Assembly: GCA_043808325.1 (NCBI GenBank) | Contig: JAZDEY010000017.1 | Location: forward strand, 1-19,827 | DNA: 19,827 bases | Direction of reading: 5' to 3' | From: JAZDEY01 sp043808325 [NCBI: Candidatus Eiseniibacteriota bacterium] | Lineage (GTDB): Bacteria > Arandabacterota > Arandabacteria > Arandabacterales | Shown here: piece by piece, positions 16,022 through 19,827 of the stretch | Layout of the letters: every line of letters begins with the position of its first letter | Position numbering within the stretch: position 1 is the stretch's first letter | Made by a program: the position numbers and the translations under genes | The notes under the pieces: generated by a model | What the model saw: the letters and a program-made list of their open reading frames with translations, nothing else | Database searches by the model: none | Told to the model about the DNA's origin: nothing

Positions 16022-18478
16022 CTACTGCTGCTGCTCATCATACTGCAGCGATTTTTCCTTCGCCTTCTTATCCGCTCGCCCAAAGTGATAAGAGATCCCG
16101 AAGTAGGCCAAACGGGCGTCCCGCCTGAAGGTCACGTGCTGTTTCATCTCGGCGACGTCCAGCGTGACATCCTGCCGCTGGGTCTTGAACACATCCGAGA
16201 CCGTGAGCGTGAGCGAGACCTTCTCCTTGAAGAGGTCCTGCCGGACTCCAGCATTGAGTCCCCAGCTCCGGCGGGAATTTCCCTGGGGCGTGAGCCGTCC
16301 CGAGCGGAAATTGGAGTTGATCTGAAGCATAGTGGTCTTTGCGGGATTGATGTTGAGATTGCAGGTGCCGCTAAAGGATACGATCGATTTCTTGGTGCTG
16401 TATCCGATGTTGGAGGCGTCGATCTGCTCATAGAAGACGTTGCTGTTGAGGTTGGCCGTCACTAGGTCCCCGAGAGATGCGGCGACCACGGTCTCGAGCC
16501 CGCCCGACTGGTCGCTCGCGAGGTTGGTCATGGTCCTCAGGAGCGTGGAATCGTTTATCGCTTGGGTTATCCGCGTGAGCCCATCGTACTTGTAGCGGTA
16601 GTAGATGCTCGGCACCAAGGTCAGCCCATTGTTCCGCCATTGGTAACCCAGCTCGACCGAGTGAATGTTCTCGGGCTTGAGATGCGGGTTCCCGGCCTCA
16701 AGGTTTCGCGGATCATTGTACTCAGGAAAAGGATTGAGCTCATCGACTTCAGGCCGATTGATCCGACGGCTGTAGTTGAGCTGAAGCTCTCCGGTCTCAT
16801 TCAGTTTGTACGCCAGATGAAGTGTGGGATAGAGGCCCGAATAGCTATTGGTGATGGTGGAGTCGTTGCTCACCAGGTTGGGTTTCACAGTAGCATGCTC
16901 GACTCTAAGCCCTCCCAGGAGACTGAAATCCCCAAACGAGCGCTCCAAGGTACCATATAGCGCGTGAACCATCTGGTCGACTTTGAACCGATAGATCTTC
17001 GTCGCATCCTCGACGAACTTGTCTTGACCGGCATCGAAGTATTCGGCATAGGAATCCACGTCCTGCCGGGAAAGCTCTCCCGCGTAACCGGCCTCGAGCT
17101 TCGAGTTCTCACTCAGGGGATTGGTGTAATCCACGGAGACTTGGCCTTCCTGCTCGCTCTGCTTGATCCGGCTATTGTCGTACTGAAGCGGCCCCAGCGG
17201 GATCCGGAACACGTTGGTATAATGGCTGGTTTCCAATTCCGGGGAGTCGGTGGCGTTAGCTTCGATCCGCACCTGGTGATCTTCCTTTGGGAAATTGTGC
17301 TGAAACGCCGCCGTAAGGCCTCGCTCGCTCTCGTCTTCATAACCCGACTGGAGCCGGTCATAGTCCTGGATCACGACGGCGTTGCTGTCCAGCCCGACCA
17401 CGGTTGAGATGCCATTCATGCGTGGCCGCCGCTTGAAGTATTCCCCACTCAACTCGAAGCTGTTGCGCTCACCCGGATGATAATTGAGGCCTAAGGTCCC
17501 CATATAGACATCGGGGCTGAAGTTCATCCGGCCGTCCTCTCGGGAAGAGGTCCCGATATCCGGCGTCAGGCTGGATTCCTGCCGCTCATCCGTGCTGAAG
17601 AACGATCGGTGCTCGTGCCGGTAGCCGTAGTTCCCAAAGAGATTGAGTTGCCCCGGATTGTAATTGAACGCCAAGCGCTCGTTGTTCCGGCCGACCTGGC
17701 CCAGGTACGCAGTCACGCTGCCATTCATGCCCCTCTTCGTATCTTTCTTCATCACGATGTTGATGATGCCGGCGGTACCCTCGGGCGAGAATCTGGCCGA
17801 TGGGTTGGTAATCACTTCGATTTTCTCGATGGCGCTCGCCGGCATTTGCTGCAAGACGTCCGCCTGGCTCCTCTTCATGATGGGAGAAACCTTGCCGTTC
17901 ACGAGAATCGACACGTTCGGGGAGCCTCGCAAGCTGACGTTACCGTTGATGTCCACCTGCACGGATGGGATATTCTGCAGGATCTCGCTGGCGCTGCCGG
18001 ACTTGCTCATCATGTCCTGATCGACGTTGTAGACCTTCCGGTCGATGGCGTAATTGAAGAGCTTCTTCTCCGAGGTGACGACCACCTCGTCCAGAGCGAA
18101 GGGCGACTCGGTCATCGCAATCGGCTTGAGGTCTATCTTGAGGTGCCCGGCATCGATGGTGAAATAGGGCGAGTGATAGGTCTCGCGGCCTATGTAGCTG
18201 CATTCTATGAGATAGTCCCCCGCCGGCACCCCGGTGAAGACGAATTTTCCGTCTTTGTCAGTGGTAGCCGCCCTGACAAGCGAAGTGTCGGCTTTGTTGA
18301 TGAGGGCGACGTTGGCGAACCCCAGCGGCTCGTTGGTCGCGCTGGCTTTGATCATACCGGAGACGACCCCCTCACCGGTGGGCTCGGCGAAGAGGGCGCT
18401 CGACAGGAGAAGAATCAGAGTTACTAGACTTGCCAGACTTACGGCGATAACGGTGCTAACAGCTTGCAGTTGCCTCAT
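16022..18478 (-). CDS. TonB-receptor-like outer-membrane beta-barrel protein
   Basis: An 818-aa protein. A signal peptide with a long hydrophobic core (residues 7-30) is likely cut near ALFA-E (31/32). A carboxypeptidase-regulatory-like beta sandwich follows (about 37-120, GKFVFTGVPAGDYLIECSYIG), then the linker LDEVVVTSEKKL (129-140), a plug domain (about 141-255, ILQNIPSVQVD, VSLRG, NPSARFSPEGTAGIINIVMKK) and a C-terminal barrel. The layout matches the outer-membrane beta-barrel family common in Bacteroidota and relatives. The last aromatic strand (YFGISYHFG) is followed by a 19-residue charged tail ending QQQ, unusual because receptors normally end at the last strand. No TonB box is certain. 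Substrate unknown; no SusD partner is adjacent. The start has AAGG about 9 nt upstream, supplied by the tandem repeat. Confidence 0.88.
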   Translation of the reverse strand: MRQLQAVSTVIAVSLASLVTLILLLSSALFAEPTGEGVVSGMIKASATNEPLGFANVALINKADTSLVRAATTDKDGKFVFTGVPAGDYLIECSYIGRETYHSPYFTIDAGHLKIDLKPIAMTESPFALDEVVVTSEKKLFNYAIDRKVYNVDQDMMSKSGSASEILQNIPSVQVDINGNVSLRGSPNVSILVNGKVSPIMKRSQADVLQQMPASAIEKIEVITNPSARFSPEGTAGIINIVMKKDTKRGMNGSVTAYLGQVGRNNERLAFNYNPGQLNLFGNYGYRHEHRSFFSTDERQESSLTPDIGTSSREDGRMNFSPDVYMGTLGLNYHPGERNSFELSGEYFKRRPRMNGISTVVGLDSNAVVIQDYDRLQSGYEDESERGLTAAFQHNFPKEDHQVRIEANATDSPELETSHYTNVFRIPLGPLQYDNSRIKQSEQEGQVSVDYTNPLSENSKLEAGYAGELSRQDVDSYAEYFDAGQDKFVEDATKIYRFKVDQMVHALYGTLERSFGDFSLLGGLRVEHATVKPNLVSNDSTITNSYSGLYPTLHLAYKLNETGELQLNYSRRINRPEVDELNPFPEYNDPRNLEAGNPHLKPENIHSVELGYQWRNNGLTLVPSIYYRYKYDGLTRITQAINDSTLLRTMTNLASDQSGGLETVVAASLGDLVTANLNSNVFYEQIDASNIGYSTKKSIVSFSGTCNLNINPAKTTMLQINSNFRSGRLTPQGNSRRSWGLNAGVRQDLFKEKVSLTLTVSDVFKTQRQDVTLDVAEMKQHVTFRRDARLAYFGISYHFGRADKKAKEKSLQYDEQQQ

Positions 18479-18485
18479 CGATGTC

Positions 18486-18569
18486 TGCCTTTCAAGCGCG
18501 GCGTTTCTAAGTCTACCTATCTATGTTTGCCTCTCAAGGTCAACCTTTCAAGGTCTGCCGTTCAAGGGT
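18486..18569. repeat. Six tandem 14-bp repeats upstream of the receptor gene
   Basis: Units begin at 18486, 18500, 18514, 18528, 18542 and 18556, consensus TGCCTTTCAAGGTC. Units 1, 4, 5 and 6 are close to consensus; 2 and 3 are degenerate but in exact register. On the minus strand each unit contains TTGAAAGG, so the array supplies both a -35-like TTGA and the AAGG before the ATG at 18478. TTGAGA/TAGACT with a 16-bp spacer is a possible promoter. The rest of the gap to 18706 shows nothing clear. Confidence 0.7.
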
Positions 18570-18706
18570 GGCCGGCGTGCCCGCCCGGCCTAGGGTTGAA
18601 TTCGGATTCCCGGCGCTGAATCCCATTTCCCAGCACCTTGAGGGAATCTAATAGATCATTACATCTTAGGGCACGATTTACTTCCCATAGAACACACCGC
18701 GCTGCC

Positions 18707-19795
18707 CTAGTGTCGTGTCCCAGAAATACGTTGACAAAGTCTTTCAAGCTTATGAAGGATTGAGTCGGCAGTTGCCGTCCAGACAAAAGGTCTTGGATGG
18801 AGGTTATAGTTATCGATATAGAGCTGGATTTTTTCAACGAGTGATTTGACGTTGCGGAACGTTCCGCGGCGAATTGCCCGTTGAGTGATGAGGTTGAACC
18901 AGATTTCGACCTGATTGAGCCATGAGGCATACGTTGGCGTGTAGTGGATATGATAGCGTGGTCTTATTGCGAGCCATCGTTTGACCTTCGGGTGTTTATG
19001 GGTGGCGTAGTTGTCAACAATCAGATGGATGTCCAGGTCATCCGGGACATTGGCGTCGATATGTTTGAGAAACTGGAGATATTCTTGATGACGATGTCGA
19101 CTCTTGCATTGGCCGAGGACGGTGCCGCTTGCGATGTCGAGAGCGGCAAAGAGGGTGGTAGTGCCGTGCCGGACATAATCATGGGTGACCCCTTCGACAT
19201 ACCCCAGTCCCATCGGCAAGACTGGCTGAGTACGATCGAGGGCTTGGATCTGACTTTTCTCGTCAACGCACAGCACCACAGCTTGGTCGGGAGGATTGAG
19301 GTACAGTCCTACGATATCACGGACTTTCTCGACAAAAAATGGGTCGTTGGAGAGCTTGAGGTGGCGCTGCCGATGAGGTTGAAGCCCAAAAGCCGTCCAG
19401 ATGCGGTGGACGGTGGATTTGGAAAGATTCTTCTCTTCGGCGACGGTACGTACGGTCCAGTGCGTGGCACCTTTCGGGCGACGGCGCAAAGTTGTACGTA
19501 TCAGAACGGCGACTCGCTCATCCGAGACCGTACGCGGCCGGCCGGGGCGCAACTCATCATGCAATCCCTGGAGTCCTTCCGCCCGATAACGACCTTGCCA
19601 TTTTCCCACGGTTTGCGTACTGGTCCGCATCGCCTGAGCGATCGCCTTATTGGTCAACCCCTCGCCGGACATCAAAACAATGCGGGCGCGATCAACCAAC
19701 CCATGTGGCAAAGAACGGGATTGAGCTAATGCACTCAACTCGGATTTCTCCTCATCCGACAACACAAGCAGCCCTCTTGGCCGGCCGGCTTTCAT
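18707..19795 (-). CDS. IS630-family transposase, complete
   Basis: A 362-aa DDE transposase. Helix-turn-helix segments lie at 30-75 (LTNKAIAQAMRTSTQTVGKW) and 90-140. The catalytic triad is D178 (CVDEK), D261 (VDNYATHK) and E297 (NQVEIWF), all in standard IS630 context. It ends with LERLCQRISGTRH and a TAG at 18707. The ATG at 19795 has AGGAGG just upstream. No frameshift or missing catalytic residue is seen, so it may be active if both ends are intact. Confidence 0.93.
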   Translation of the reverse strand: MKAGRPRGLLVLSDEEKSELSALAQSRSLPHGLVDRARIVLMSGEGLTNKAIAQAMRTSTQTVGKWQGRYRAEGLQGLHDELRPGRPRTVSDERVAVLIRTTLRRRPKGATHWTVRTVAEEKNLSKSTVHRIWTAFGLQPHRQRHLKLSNDPFFVEKVRDIVGLYLNPPDQAVVLCVDEKSQIQALDRTQPVLPMGLGYVEGVTHDYVRHGTTTLFAALDIASGTVLGQCKSRHRHQEYLQFLKHIDANVPDDLDIHLIVDNYATHKHPKVKRWLAIRPRYHIHYTPTYASWLNQVEIWFNLITQRAIRRGTFRNVKSLVEKIQLYIDNYNLHPRPFVWTATADSILHKLERLCQRISGTRH

Positions 19796-19827
19796 GAGTA
19801 CCTCCTTGTCGATAGGAACGGTACCCA
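18708..19827 (-). mobile_element. IS630-type insertion sequence, right end outside the window
   Basis: The transposase almost fills the element. IS630 elements insert at TA; the TA at 18708-18709, followed by GTGTCGTGTCCCAG, is a likely left end. The matching terminal repeat would lie beyond 19827 and cannot be checked. The transposase stop codon would overlap the target TA. Confidence 0.6.

Noticed and set aside
17609-18427. 272-aa plus-strand frame opposite the receptor gene
   Set aside because: Antisense shadow of the plug domain.
18944-19729. 261-aa plus-strand frame opposite the transposase
   Set aside because: Antisense shadow; the minus strand carries the full DDE triad.

Overview
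The window looks like chromosomal accessory DNA from a GC-rich Gram-negative bacterium. The outer-membrane carboxypeptidase-like/plug/barrel receptor at the right points to an outer membrane, most like FCB-group or related candidate-phylum genomes. The exact lineage cannot be fixed from the sequence. Shine-Dalgarno sites close to AAGGAGG are clear in front of many genes. Almost every intact gene is on the minus strand.

Layout. 1-320: start of a gene running off the left edge, with its own promoter. 320-3700: a scrambled patch holding two truncated DUF1016-type genes, an AbiE-type antitoxin gene beside a broken toxin gene, a GAF-domain remnant, a 52-aa gene with its own promoter and terminator, and three copies of a strongly conserved element of about 155 bp with alternative RNA hairpins. 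3728-12340: a tightly packed run of seven genes, hsdM - hsdS - nucleotidyltransferase - HEPN - hsdR - DUF6308-like - PD-(D/E)XK-like. This is a type I restriction-modification system with an NT/HEPN toxin-antitoxin-like pair embedded between hsdS and hsdR, and two uncharacterised genes added at the end. 12344-13540: a divergent intergenic region with a good hsdM promoter and a candidate small RNA of about 95 nt (plus strand), followed by a gene resembling the PBECR/barnase-EndoU-like nuclease group. 13600-16000: an ABC-2 permease remnant, an intact nitroreductase with an elaborate upstream array of CGATT repeats, a DUF5678-like small protein, and two more gene remnants. 16022-18478: a complete TonB-receptor-like outer-membrane protein, preceded by six 14-bp tandem repeats. 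18707-19827: an IS630-family element cut by the right edge.

How it fits together. The left two thirds behave as a defence island: restriction-modification plus abortive-infection modules, active genes mixed with decayed ones, and duplicated leader DNA. HsdM/HsdS/HsdR would form the methylase and nuclease. The NT/HEPN pair has its own palindromic operator region and may guard the operon or act as a linked abortive module. The two trailing genes are the most likely source of undescribed function. All functions are read from motifs and family memory; no database search was possible.
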